DNA of 64,000 bases from Cumulibacter manganitolerans (GTDB taxonomy: Bacteria; Actinomycetota; Actinomycetes; Mycobacteriales; Antricoccaceae), in contig NZ_WBKP01000009.1 in assembly GCF_009602465.1 (NCBI RefSeq), positions 1 to 64,000 of the forward strand. Direction: 5' to 3'. Made by a program: the position numbers and the translations under genes. The notes beneath the pieces were generated by a model that worked only from the letters and a program-made list of their open reading frames with translations, was not told where the DNA came from and made no database searches. Positions within the stretch are counted from its first letter, which is position 1. Each line of letters begins with the position of its first letter. This document shows, in pieces, positions 11,744 to 19,779 of the stretch.

Positions 11744-12523
11744 ATGACGAAACGAACCGCGCTCGCGTCCTTCCTACTCCTCGGAGCCCTCACCGTCCTC
11801 GCCCTCTGGGGCGACCCGTTCGCACTGCAGCTGGTCGGCTATCTGCCGATGCTGCTGATCGGCTGGATCGCCGGCAGCGACGACGTGCCCAGCGCGTCGA
11901 CCATCCTGAGCGACTGGGCGTTGTGGCGCTCGGTGCTCGTGCTGCTGGGCGCCTCGGCCCTGCTGTGGGGAGCGCGGCGGGCGTGGCCGCGCCGACAGCT
12001 GCTCGGGGAGGTGCCCCCGCCGCGGCTGCACCGGCTGCTGAGGTGGTCGGTCGCGGTCGCCGCGGCCTGCCCTCTGCTGTACGCCGGCACCCGCCTCGCG
12101 TGGGTGCTCGGCATTCCGCTCGGCCTCGACCGCGCCTTTCTGGCGCAGATCCAGGGAATCGTCCTGAACGGCCTCGGGCTGGGGCTGTTCGCGCTGCTGG
12201 GGGCGGTGCTCACGATCGGCCTCGCCCGCCCGTGGGGATCGCGGTTCCCGGGCTGGTTCCCGTTCATCGGTGGCCGAGCGGTGCCGGTCGGCCTGGCGCG
12301 CAACAGCGCTCTCGTGGTGGCGTTCCTCGTCGCGGCCGCCGGGGCGTACTTCGTCCGGGTGATGCTGCAGGGCGAGGGGATCCCGATGGCGCCGCGGGGC
12401 GCGGAGAGCCAGTGGGGGGCCTGGTTGCCGGAGATGGTGTGGCCGTTGTGGGCGGGCGCCCTCGCCGTCGCGGCGCTCGCGTACGCCGAGCGGCGCCGCC
12501 GCGCCGATAAGGTCGGTGCGTGA
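11744..12523 (+). CDS. hypothetical multi-pass membrane protein linked to a two-component system
   Basis: 259 residues with about six or seven predicted transmembrane helices (near 8-25, 28-45, 60-78, 105-122, 145-170, 190-210 and 230-250). I recognise no family. The stop overlaps the start of the histidine kinase by 4 bases (GTGA), so the two are co-translated. Upstream of NarL-type kinases such a protein is often a target or accessory membrane component, but that role is only inferred from context. Confidence 0.75.
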   Translation: MTKRTALASFLLLGALTVLALWGDPFALQLVGYLPMLLIGWIAGSDDVPSASTILSDWALWRSVLVLLGASALLWGARRAWPRRQLLGEVPPPRLHRLLRWSVAVAAACPLLYAGTRLAWVLGIPLGLDRAFLAQIQGIVLNGLGLGLFALLGAVLTIGLARPWGSRFPGWFPFIGGRAVPVGLARNSALVVAFLVAAAGAYFVRVMLQGEGIPMAPRGAESQWGAWLPEMVWPLWAGALAVAALAYAERRRRADKVGA

Positions 12524-13653
12524 CGACCGTGCCGCGCATCTCGCCCGTCGCCGTGGACCTGTGCGTCGCCGCGGTGCTCGCGGCGGTGCTGCTGCCCAGC
12601 GGCTGGCGGATGGCCGGCTCGCTGGGCGGGGGCGCCTCGGCGTGGGCGCTCGCCGCGTTGGTCACGCTGCACCTCCTGCCGCCGGCCGGACGGCGCGCGC
12701 CCGAGGCCACCTTCGCCGTGGCGTGTGCCGCCGCCGCGGTGCTCGCCCTGCTGCCGGTCTCCCGGTACCAGGGGCAGCCGGTGCCGATGGTGCTCGCGCC
12801 GAGCATGATCTGCTTCTTCGTCGCGCTGTACTGGTGCGCGCGGGAGCGTTCGGCAGCCGTCGGGCGGGTGGCGCTCGCCGTCGCGCTGGTGGGCGGCGCC
12901 GGCGTGCTGGCGCGACTGGTGCTGACCGACGGCTGGTGGGGCGAGCTGCCGGTCGACGCCGCCGGCTGGGTGCTGCTCGCGCTGGTCCCGTCCGCCGGGT
13001 CCGTCGCGGCGTGGGCCATCGGCCGGCTACATCGCCGGGCCCTGGACGATCGCGCGGCAGCGCTCACCCGCGCTGCCGAGGACGAGCGGGCCCGGATCGC
13101 CGGGGACATGCACGACGTCGTCTCGCACTCGCTGGCGGTGATCGTCGCCCAGGCCGAGGGCGGGCGGATGACGACGCCCGACCGCAGCGCCCGGGAGGTA
13201 CTGCAGGTCATCGGGGACACCGGCCGGGCGGCGCTCGCCGACATGCGCTCGATGCTCGGCGTGCTGCGCGAGACGCCGGCATCGAGGGCCGACCCCCAGC
13301 CGGGGGTGCCCGACCTCCGGGCGCTCGCGGAGCGGTCCGGGGCGAGCTTCACCGAGTCCGGGCACGCCCGGGCCATCCCTGCCGGGGTCGGCCTGGCCGC
13401 GTACCGGATCACCCAGGAGGCGCTGACGAATGCGCTCAAGCACGGCGTCGGCCCGGCGACGGTGCGGCTCTCGTGGGAGGCCGGCCTCAGCATCACGGTC
13501 GCCAATCCGGCAGCTGCCACCGGTGGTGACGGGTCCGGGAGCGGACTGCAGAGCATGCGGCAGCGGGCCGAGTCGGTGGGCGGCACCGTCGAGGCCGGAC
13601 GCCGCGGTACGGAGTGGGTGGTGCGGGCAGTGCTCCCGGTGAGGGGCCGATGA
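12520..13653 (+). CDS. NarL-type sensor histidine kinase
   Basis: 377 residues. About five membrane segments in residues 10-180 are followed by a HisKA_3 dimerisation helix with the phosphorylatable His in GDMHDVVSHSLAV (near residue 200), and a C-terminal ATPase domain with the N-box-like YRITQEALTNALKHG and G-box GSGLQSMRQRA. It autophosphorylates in response to an unknown signal and passes the phosphate to the next gene's product. GTG start, coupled to the gene before (4-base overlap) and the gene after (ATGA overlap). Confidence 0.9.
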   Translation: MTTVPRISPVAVDLCVAAVLAAVLLPSGWRMAGSLGGGASAWALAALVTLHLLPPAGRRAPEATFAVACAAAAVLALLPVSRYQGQPVPMVLAPSMICFFVALYWCARERSAAVGRVALAVALVGGAGVLARLVLTDGWWGELPVDAAGWVLLALVPSAGSVAAWAIGRLHRRALDDRAAALTRAAEDERARIAGDMHDVVSHSLAVIVAQAEGGRMTTPDRSAREVLQVIGDTGRAALADMRSMLGVLRETPASRADPQPGVPDLRALAERSGASFTESGHARAIPAGVGLAAYRITQEALTNALKHGVGPATVRLSWEAGLSITVANPAAATGGDGSGSGLQSMRQRAESVGGTVEAGRRGTEWVVRAVLPVRGR

Positions 13654-14300
13654 TCCGGGTGGCGCTGGTCGACGACCAGCCGCTGCTGCGCAGCGGGGTC
13701 GCGATGGCACTGGGCTCGCAGGCCGACCTCGAGGTCGCGTGGCAGGCGGACGACGGAGCCCAAGCCCTCGAGCACCAGCGGTGCGACCCGGTCGACGTCG
13801 TGGTGATGGACGTGCGGATGCCGGTGCTCGATGGCATCGCCGCCACCGAACGGATCTGTGCGGGGTGGCCGGGCACCCGGGTACTGGTGCTGACGACCTT
13901 CGACCTCGATGAGCACGCGCTCGCCGCGCTGCGCGCGGGCGCCAGCGGCTTCCTGCTCAAGGACGCTCCCGCCGAGCAGCTCATCACCGCCGTCCGGCAC
14001 GTCGCGGCCGGAGACGCCGTGCTGGCCCCGGCGATGACCGCGCGCCTGCTGCGGCAGTTCGTGGCGGCGGCGCCCAGGACGGGCACGGCCGCGCTCGCCT
14101 CGCTGACCGCGCGCGAGCGGGAGATCACCCGGCTGATCGCGCAGGGGCTGACCAACCCGGAGATCGCCGCGTCGCTCTACCTCTCGCTGACCACGGTCAA
14201 GACGCACGTCCGCGCGATCCTGCGCAAGCTGCGCGCCCGTGACCGGGTGCAGATCGTCATCGCCGCCTACGAGGGCGGACTAGCGGATCAGCAGCGGTAG
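13650..14300 (+). CDS. NarL/FixJ-family response regulator
   Basis: 216 residues. The receiver domain has the acidic pair VDDQ, the phospho-acceptor Asp in VVMDVRMP (near residue 52), the conserved Thr in LTTFD and Lys in LLKDAPAEQL. The C-terminal LuxR-type helix-turn-helix is clear: LTAREREITRLIAQGLTNPEI and TTVKTHVRAILRKL. It is translationally coupled to the kinase (ATGA). The 3' end overlaps the convergent P450 gene by 21 bases. Targets are unknown; the membrane protein gene upstream is the obvious candidate. Confidence 0.92.
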   Translation: MIRVALVDDQPLLRSGVAMALGSQADLEVAWQADDGAQALEHQRCDPVDVVVMDVRMPVLDGIAATERICAGWPGTRVLVLTTFDLDEHALAALRAGASGFLLKDAPAEQLITAVRHVAAGDAVLAPAMTARLLRQFVAAAPRTGTAALASLTAREREITRLIAQGLTNPEIAASLYLSLTTVKTHVRAILRKLRARDRVQIVIAAYEGGLADQQR

Positions 14301-15599
14301 CGAACGCGGTCCGCGGATCTGGCCGAGGCTCCAGGTGGTCTGGTCCCCCTCCTTGGGCAGCGAGAAGTCCGGGAAGCGGTTCACGAACTCCTCGATCGCC
14401 ACCCGCAGCTCGAGCCGGGCGAGGTTCGAGCCCAGGCAGCGGTGGATGCCGAGGCCGAACGCCGAGTGCCGGTTGACCCGGCGGTCGATGATGAACTTGT
14501 CGGCGTTCTCGATGAACTCCGGGTCGCGATTGGCGGCCGGGAACGGCAGCAGGACGAAGTCCTCCTCCTTCATGGGGCAGCCGCCGATCTCGACGTCCTT
14601 GGCGACCAGGCGCGCCATGGTCACCGGCGCGTAGGCGCGCAGGAACTCCTCGAGCGCGAAGATCATCACGTCCGGGTCGTTGCGCAGCCGCTCGACGTCC
14701 GCCGGGTTCTGGGCGAGGTGCCACAGCGATGCGCCGATGGCGCTCCACGTGGTGTCGATGCCCGCGATCAGCAGCAGCAGCATCGCGCCGCGCACGGTCT
14801 CGTGCGGCAGCTTCTGCCCGCCGATCTCCGCCTCGAGCAGGTACGATGTGAGATCGTCCCGCGGGTTCTGCTTGTGGTCCTCGATCTGCGCGTCGAGGTA
14901 GGCGTTGAACTCCAGACCGACCGCCAGCTTCTCCTCCGGCGAGCCGTCGATGTTCTCGATCACGTGGTGGATGAAGTAGCGGAACTTGTCGTCGTCGCCG
15001 GGCGGGAAGCCCAGCATCCGGGAGATGACGGCCGGCGGGATGTGCTGCGCGTACTGGGTGGCCGCGTCGATCACGGTCTCCCCCGGGACGATCTCGCCAA
15101 GGTCGTCGAGCCGCTGGCGGCAGATCGCGCGGATCTCGCCCTCGAGCGGGTCGATCTTGTTGGGCCGGAACTGCGAGAGCAGCAGCTTGCGCGCGTGCTG
15201 GTGGTACGGCGGGTCGCTGGTGATCGGCGGGGCCTGGCCGACCGGGCTCATCTCCGGGTCGGCGCGACCGTTGACGACGATGACCTGGCGGCTCGTGAAG
15301 TTCTCGGTGTCGTAGGCGATCTTGCGGACGTCCTCGTGGCGGGTGGGCAGCCACGTGCCGCCGTACCGCTCGCTGTGCGCCACCGGGCACCGCTCGCGCA
15401 GGTCGTCCCAGATCTCGTGCGCGTGCTTGTTGTACTCGGGGTCGGCGTGGTCGAAGTCGGTCGCCCAGTCGGCGACGGGGATGCCGTGGCTCGACGGGTA
15501 CATCTTGTAGATGCCCTCGGCCATCTCGACGCCGTCGGCGGCCAGCAGCGGCTCGCCGCGTCGCGCGCCGGCATGTTCCTGGGCGTGATCGGTGGTCAT
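14280..15599 (-). CDS. cytochrome P450 monooxygenase
   Basis: 439 residues, a full-length bacterial P450. The I-helix oxygen-binding site reads LLLIAGIDTTWS, the ExxR pair is in EEFLRAYAP, and the heme-thiolate loop is FGLGIHRCLGSNLAR with the ligand at Cys388. The long polar N-terminus (about 60 residues) has no membrane anchor, so the enzyme is soluble. A 3Fe-4S ferredoxin gene lies 3 bases upstream and is the likely electron donor. No ferredoxin reductase is nearby. The substrate is unknown; the absence of other biosynthetic genes suggests catabolic rather than secondary-metabolite use. Confidence 0.92.
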   Translation of the reverse strand: MTTDHAQEHAGARRGEPLLAADGVEMAEGIYKMYPSSHGIPVADWATDFDHADPEYNKHAHEIWDDLRERCPVAHSERYGGTWLPTRHEDVRKIAYDTENFTSRQVIVVNGRADPEMSPVGQAPPITSDPPYHQHARKLLLSQFRPNKIDPLEGEIRAICRQRLDDLGEIVPGETVIDAATQYAQHIPPAVISRMLGFPPGDDDKFRYFIHHVIENIDGSPEEKLAVGLEFNAYLDAQIEDHKQNPRDDLTSYLLEAEIGGQKLPHETVRGAMLLLLIAGIDTTWSAIGASLWHLAQNPADVERLRNDPDVMIFALEEFLRAYAPVTMARLVAKDVEIGGCPMKEEDFVLLPFPAANRDPEFIENADKFIIDRRVNRHSAFGLGIHRCLGSNLARLELRVAIEEFVNRFPDFSLPKEGDQTTWSLGQIRGPRSLPLLIR

Positions 15600-15602
15600 C
15601 GG

Positions 15603-15800
15603 TCAGTCCTCCTCGAGCGACAGCGCGAACTCGGGGCAGTTGTCGACCGCCAGCTGCGCCTTGCCGCGCAGCTCCTCGGGGACCGTGCCGTCCCCCTTGA
15701 TCACCGCATAGCCCTCGTCGTCCACGTCGACGAGCTCGGGGGCGAGCACCTTGCAGCGGTTGTGGCCCTGGCAGACCTCGTTGTCAACTTTGAGTCGCAT
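15603..15800 (-). CDS. 3Fe-4S ferredoxin
   Basis: A 65-residue acidic protein with the cluster ligands C10-x5-C16 and C55-P56, and His in place of the middle Cys (CQGHNRC), the pattern of 3Fe-4S ferredoxins that serve actinobacterial P450s. It sits directly upstream of the P450 with a 3-base gap, in one transcript. An alternative ATG three codons upstream (15809) cannot be excluded; neither has a strong ribosome site. Confidence 0.92.
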   Translation of the reverse strand: MRLKVDNEVCQGHNRCKVLAPELVDVDDEGYAVIKGDGTVPEELRGKAQLAVDNCPEFALSLEED

Positions 15801-15839
15801 GACCAACACGCTAGACCGCGGTGACCACGATCACAAGAA

Positions 15840-15880
15840 GATGCCCACCGAACCCGCGTTTTCGCGGGCCGGTGGGCATC
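15840..15880 (-). terminator. terminator hairpin after the crotonase gene
   Basis: Long stem: GATGCCCACCG and CCCGCG on one side, CGCGGG and CGGTGGGCATC on the other, with a TTTT loop and a small internal asymmetry. It begins 14 bases past the crotonase stop and is followed on that strand by TTCTTGTG. It separates this gene from the ferredoxin-P450 pair. Confidence 0.75.
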
Positions 15881-15894
15881 TCGGGTCGGCGCTT

Positions 15895-16662
15895 CTAGCT
15901 GCCGGTCCACTTCGGAGCGCGCTTCTCGGCGAACGCGGTGGCGCCCTCGATGGCGTCCGAGCTCTTGAAGACGGGATCGATGATGCCCGCCTGCCAGGCG
16001 AGCAGGTCCTTGTCCATCCACTTGATCGAGCCGCTGACCAGCTGCTTCGAGGCCTTCACGGCCAGCGGGCCGTTGGTGGCGATCTTCTTCGCCAGCGCGA
16101 GCGCCTCGTCGAGCGCCTTGCCCTCGTCGGCGATGCGGGTGACCAGGCCCAGCTGCTGGGCGCGCTCGGCCGGGATGAAGTCACCGGTCAGCGCCAGCTC
16201 CATCGCGGCGCCATACGGCATGGTCTTGGCGAGCTTGAGCACGCCGCCGGCCGCGGCGACCAGGCCGCGCTTGACCTCGGGGATGCCAAACTGCGCGGTC
16301 TTCGCGGCGACGATGATGTCGGCGGCGAGTGCCAGCTCGCAGCCGCCGGCGAGCGCGTAGCCCTCGACCGCCGCGATCAGCGGCTTGGCGATCTCGGCCT
16401 CGGTCACGCCGGCGAAGCCGCGGCCCGGGATCGAGGGGCGCTTGCCCTGCGCGAAGGCCTTGAGGTCCATGCCCGAGCAGAAGGTGCCACCGGCGCCGGT
16501 GATGATCAGCGCGACGACCGAGTCGTCGGCCTCCAGCTTGTCGACCGCCGCCGCGACGCCCTCGGCCACCTCGAGGTTGACGGCGTTCTTGGCCTCCGGA
16601 CGGTTGATCGTGATGACGCCGACGCCATCGGTGATGTCTACCTTGACGATTTCTTCCGACAT
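15895..16662 (-). CDS. crotonase-family enoyl-CoA hydratase
   Basis: 255 residues, a typical crotonase length. It has the N-terminal INRPEAKNAVN, the oxyanion-hole stretch GTFCSGMDLKAF and ALAGGCELALAAD, and both family glutamates (GGCEL and GIPEVKRG), so genuine hydratase activity on enoyl-CoA is plausible. The C-terminus FAEKRAPKWTG is the usual CoA-contacting end. It probably acts in fatty acid or similar acyl-CoA breakdown. It is transcribed alone and ends at a strong hairpin. Confidence 0.88.
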   Translation of the reverse strand: MSEEIVKVDITDGVGVITINRPEAKNAVNLEVAEGVAAAVDKLEADDSVVALIITGAGGTFCSGMDLKAFAQGKRPSIPGRGFAGVTEAEIAKPLIAAVEGYALAGGCELALAADIIVAAKTAQFGIPEVKRGLVAAAGGVLKLAKTMPYGAAMELALTGDFIPAERAQQLGLVTRIADEGKALDEALALAKKIATNGPLAVKASKQLVSGSIKWMDKDLLAWQAGIIDPVFKSSDAIEGATAFAEKRAPKWTGS

Positions 16663-16738
16663 GGGCACTCCCGAGATAGTTAGCAGGACGAACTCTTCCC
16701 TGCACGATAGCCGGTCACCGCCCGACTTGACCAAGGTG

Positions 16739-17215
16739 TCAACTCTTCGGGTAGACGAGTGCGACGGCATGCGCCATCCGGCCCTCGCCGCGGCCTGGAT
16801 AGCCGAGCCCGTCGGTGGTGGCGGCGGCCACCGAGACCGGCGCGCCGACGACCTCGCCCAGGAGCTGCTGGGCCTCGTCACGCCGCGCACCGATCTTGGG
16901 CGTCGCGCACACCACCTGAACGGCGGCGTTGCCGATCTCGAACCCCGCGGCGCGCACCAGCCGGGCGGTCTCGGCCAGCAGCGCGACGCCGGCCGCGCCG
17001 CCCCACTCGGGGCGGTCGGTGCCGAACACCGCCCCGAGGTCGCCCAGCTGGGCGGCGCTCAGCAAGGCGTTGCACAGGGCGTGGCACGCGACGTCGGCGT
17101 CGGAGTGGCCGGCGCAGCCGTCCACGCCGTCCCACTTCAGGCCGGCGAGCCAGCACTCGCGACCGGCCTCGATCGCGTGGATGTCGGTGCCGGTGCCGAC
17201 CCGGGGAATGAGCAT
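16739..17215 (-). CDS. ispF: 2-C-methyl-D-erythritol 2,4-cyclodiphosphate synthase
   Basis: 158 residues. Metal-site residues are D11 and H13 in GTGTDIH and the later His in the GHSDADV motif; the CDP-binding end has [13 protein letters not shown]. It converts CDP-methylerythritol 2-phosphate to the cyclic diphosphate in the MEP isoprenoid pathway. It lies next to ispD, but the two are divergent (46-base gap), whereas in related actinobacteria they are co-directional. Confidence 0.95.
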   Translation of the reverse strand: MLIPRVGTGTDIHAIEAGRECWLAGLKWDGVDGCAGHSDADVACHALCNALLSAAQLGDLGAVFGTDRPEWGGAAGVALLAETARLVRAAGFEIGNAAVQVVCATPKIGARRDEAQQLLGEVVGAPVSVAAATTDGLGYPGRGEGRMAHAVALVYPKS

Positions 17216-17261
17216 GCTGCCCAGCGTAGGGGCCGGAGGCCGGGGCTACCCTCGGCAGGCT

Positions 17262-17936
17262 ATGAGTCAGACAGTCGCAGTGGTGCTCGCCGGGGGCCGC
17301 GGCCGCCGGGTCGGCGCCGATCGCAACAAGGTGCTGCTGGAGGTCGCCGGGCGGCCGGTGATCGCGTGGTCGATCGCGGCGTTCGCCGGGCATCCGGCGA
17401 TCGACCGTGTCGTCCTCGTCGGCCACCGCGACGACCTGGCGGAGCTGGCGGCGATCGCGGCACCGTACGGCGTGCGCGACGTGATCGAGGGCGGCGCCGA
17501 GCGGGCGGACAGCGAGCGCTGCGCACTCGAGCTGCTGCGGACCGAGATCGTCGCGGCGACCGTGGGTGTCGTGCTCATCCACGACGGCGCCCGGCCCTGC
17601 GTGTCGCCGGGGCTGATCGCCGCCGCGGCCCGCACCGCGGGCACGAGCGGCGTCGTCCCGACCCTCGAGGCGCCGCCGCTGGTGCTCGACGACGGCGCGC
17701 GGATCACCGCCGCCCCGGGCCACCTGATGCGCGCGCAGACACCGCAGGGCGGACCGGGCGCCCAGCTGCTGGCGGCGTACGACGAGGCGCGGCGCACCGG
17801 GTTCACCGGCACCGACACGGCGTCGTATCTCGAGCACGCCGGACACGCGGTGCGGGCGATCCCCGGCGAGCCGGCGAACCTGAAGGTGACGTACGCGGCC
17901 GATCTCGCTACAGCCGCTGCAGCTCTCGGCCGCTAG
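17262..17936 (+). CDS. ispD: 2-C-methyl-D-erythritol 4-phosphate cytidylyltransferase
   Basis: 224 residues. Nucleotide-binding motif VVLAGGRGRRVGADRNK, the VLIHDGARPCV core and the TPQGG and TDTASYLE stretches are all typical of IspD, which activates methylerythritol phosphate with CTP. It is on the plus strand, opposite to ispF and carD, so the usual carD-ispD-ispF operon order is broken by an apparent single-gene inversion. The 3' end overlaps the convergent small gene by 29 bases. Confidence 0.94.
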   Translation: MSQTVAVVLAGGRGRRVGADRNKVLLEVAGRPVIAWSIAAFAGHPAIDRVVLVGHRDDLAELAAIAAPYGVRDVIEGGAERADSERCALELLRTEIVAATVGVVLIHDGARPCVSPGLIAAAARTAGTSGVVPTLEAPPLVLDDGARITAAPGHLMRAQTPQGGPGAQLLAAYDEARRTGFTGTDTASYLEHAGHAVRAIPGEPANLKVTYAADLATAAAALGR

Positions 17937-18258
17937 CGACGGTCCGGCGCAACAGGTCGTCGGGATCGCTTGCGGCGCAGGCGATCTCGACATCGACCAC
18001 CACCGGGAACGTCACGATCGACAGCGTCCCGCGGGGCACCGTTCCGCGGACGAGGTCGTCGTCGCCGACGTCCTTGACCGTCTCGGGCATCGGCGCCGTG
18101 GTGACCCAGACGCCCTCCCTGGCCACTATCCGCTCGAGCCCGCGCGGCTCGACGCCAATCGCCACCTGTCCCGAGAACGCGAGAAGGTCGCCCGCGGCGC
18201 GCAGCCGGTGGGCGACCTTCACGTCTGCGGTGGCGTACCAGAGGTCAGACCACTGCAT
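17908..18258 (-). CDS. hypothetical protein, 116 residues
   Basis: A small mixed alpha/beta protein beginning MQWSDLWYATADVKVAH, with no signal peptide, membrane segment or known motif. It lies 15 bases downstream of carD on the same strand and probably shares its transcript. The 3' end overlaps ispD by 29 bases in a convergent arrangement. I do not recognise the family. It occupies the place where ispD would be expected in the carD operon. Confidence 0.6.
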   Translation of the reverse strand: MQWSDLWYATADVKVAHRLRAAGDLLAFSGQVAIGVEPRGLERIVAREGVWVTTAPMPETVKDVGDDDLVRGTVPRGTLSIVTFPVVVDVEIACAASDPDDLLRRTVASGRELQRL

Positions 18259-18273
18259 AGGAAATCATCGATG

Positions 18274-18756
18274 CTACGAGGCGAGGACCTCATCGAGCAG
18301 GACCTCAGCCTTGTCCTCCGAGGTGGCCTCTGCGAGCGCGAGCTCGGAGACCAGGATCTGGCGAGCCTTCGCCAGCATCCGCTTCTCGCCGGCGGACAGG
18401 CCGCGCTCCTTGTCGCGCCGCCACAGGTCGCGAACGACCTCGGCGACCTTGTTGACGTCGCCCGACGCCAGCTTCTCGACATTGGCCTTGTAGCGCCGGG
18501 ACCAGTTCGTCGGCTCCTCGGTGTGCGGGGCACGCAGGACCTCGAACACCCGATCGAGCCCCTCCTGCCCGACGACATCGCGAACGCCGACGATCTCGGC
18601 ATTGTCTGCAGGGACTCGGACAGTCAGGTCGCCCTGCTGAACCTTGAGAACCAGATAGGTCTTCTCTTCGCCCTTGATGGTGCGCTTCTCAATCGCTTCG
18701 ATCAGTGCTGCCCCGTGGTGAGGGTAGACGACGGTTTCACCGACGTTGAATTCCAT
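18274..18756 (-). CDS. carD: RNA polymerase-binding transcription factor CarD
   Basis: 160 residues, matching the mycobacterial length. The N-terminal Tudor-like RNA polymerase-binding domain (about 1-60) has [12 protein letters not shown] and [11 protein letters not shown]; the C-terminal helical DNA-binding domain includes the conserved Trp region NWSRRYKAN and [11 protein letters not shown]. CarD stabilises open complexes, notably at rRNA promoters. The ATG has an AGGAGA site upstream. The 232-base gap to lpqE must carry two divergent promoters. Confidence 0.96.
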   Translation of the reverse strand: MEFNVGETVVYPHHGAALIEAIEKRTIKGEEKTYLVLKVQQGDLTVRVPADNAEIVGVRDVVGQEGLDRVFEVLRAPHTEEPTNWSRRYKANVEKLASGDVNKVAEVVRDLWRRDKERGLSAGEKRMLAKARQILVSELALAEATSEDKAEVLLDEVLAS

Positions 18757-18988
18757 ATTCGTTGATCTCCTATCGGGTTGTGTCAATTCTAACACGCCAC
18801 GTACGACGAGAAAAATTGGGCCGATTGACGTTTCCGCAGGTCAACAGGGATATTTGTCGGTGAGCAGGGTTTGACATCCGGCGCAAAATTTGCTCAGCAC
18901 TGCTAACGACCCGTGCCGGTGACATCTTCGTGAGCCCGTCGCACTAATCTATCCGCAGGCAATTGCACCCACTTCGAGGAGATCTGTC

Positions 18989-19735
18989 GTGAGCCTCAAC
19001 GCCGCATCGCGTCGCCCCGTACGCCGTACCCGACTGGCCGCCGCCGCGATCGTCCTGCCGCTGGCTTTCGGCGCCGTGCTGACCGGTTGCTCGGCCGGTC
19101 AGATCACCCAGACCGCCGAGAAGCGCCCCGGCGTCGCCGGCTCCCAGGCGAAGGTGGGCGATCTGAAGGTGCTCAACGCGTTCTTCGCCGCGCCCGAGCA
19201 GGGCAAGTACGAGTCCGGCGACACCGCGGAGCTCGAGATGCTCGTGACCAGCATGGGCGCGGGCGACGAGCTCACCTCCGTCAGCGTCGACGGCAAGGAC
19301 GCCACCATCTCCGAGAGCCGCGGCTCGTCCTCTTCCTCCTCGGGGTCCGCCGGCGCCTCGTCGTCGGCCTCCGCCTCGTCCTCGAGCGCTCCCGCGTCCG
19401 GCTCCGCCGGCGCCTCGTCCTCGTCCTCCGCCTCGTCCGGCTCCGCCTCGTCCGGCTCTGCCTCCTCCGGCTCCGCGTCCTCCGGGTCGTCGAGCGCCTC
19501 GATCAAGATCCCGGCCGACGGCAGCGCCTACTTCTCCAGCTCCGACAAGGGCGTGGCCACCATCGAGGTCACCATGCCGAAGCAGGTCTACCCGGCGACG
19601 CTGATCCCGGTGAAGCTCACCTTCAAGAACGCCGGCGAGCTGACCTTCGACGTGCCCGTCGCGACCTCCCTCGACGAGGTGCCCCGCGACAAGGACCAGA
19701 ACTACTCGCCCAGCGAGGGTGCAGAGCACGGCTAG
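18989..19735 (+). CDS. lpqE: LpqE-like exported lipoprotein with Ser/Ala/Gly-rich insert
   Basis: 248 residues. The signal peptide ends in a lipobox (VLTGCSAG, Cys near 31). The mature N-terminal part (about 45-105) and C-terminal part (about 165-235) form the two halves of a beta-sandwich domain; between them sits about 55 residues of almost pure Ser/Ala/Gly. Position directly before radA and opposite carD matches lpqE in mycobacteria. The GTG start has GAGGAG upstream. Its function is unknown; a copper-chaperone-like fold has been proposed for the family. The insert looks like a repeat expansion (SGSA, SSGSA units). Confidence 0.75.
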   Translation: MSLNAASRRPVRRTRLAAAAIVLPLAFGAVLTGCSAGQITQTAEKRPGVAGSQAKVGDLKVLNAFFAAPEQGKYESGDTAELEMLVTSMGAGDELTSVSVDGKDATISESRGSSSSSSGSAGASSSASASSSSAPASGSAGASSSSSASSGSASSGSASSGSASSGSSSASIKIPADGSAYFSSSDKGVATIEVTMPKQVYPATLIPVKLTFKNAGELTFDVPVATSLDEVPRDKDQNYSPSEGAEHG

Positions 19736-19779
19736 GCCGGCCGGGAAACCTGTCCGGCCCGTCGGGCAGAGTTGACCGC

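Noticed and set aside
14280-15800. Secondary-metabolite cluster around the P450
   Set aside because: Only a P450 and its ferredoxin are present; neighbours are a two-component system and housekeeping genes.
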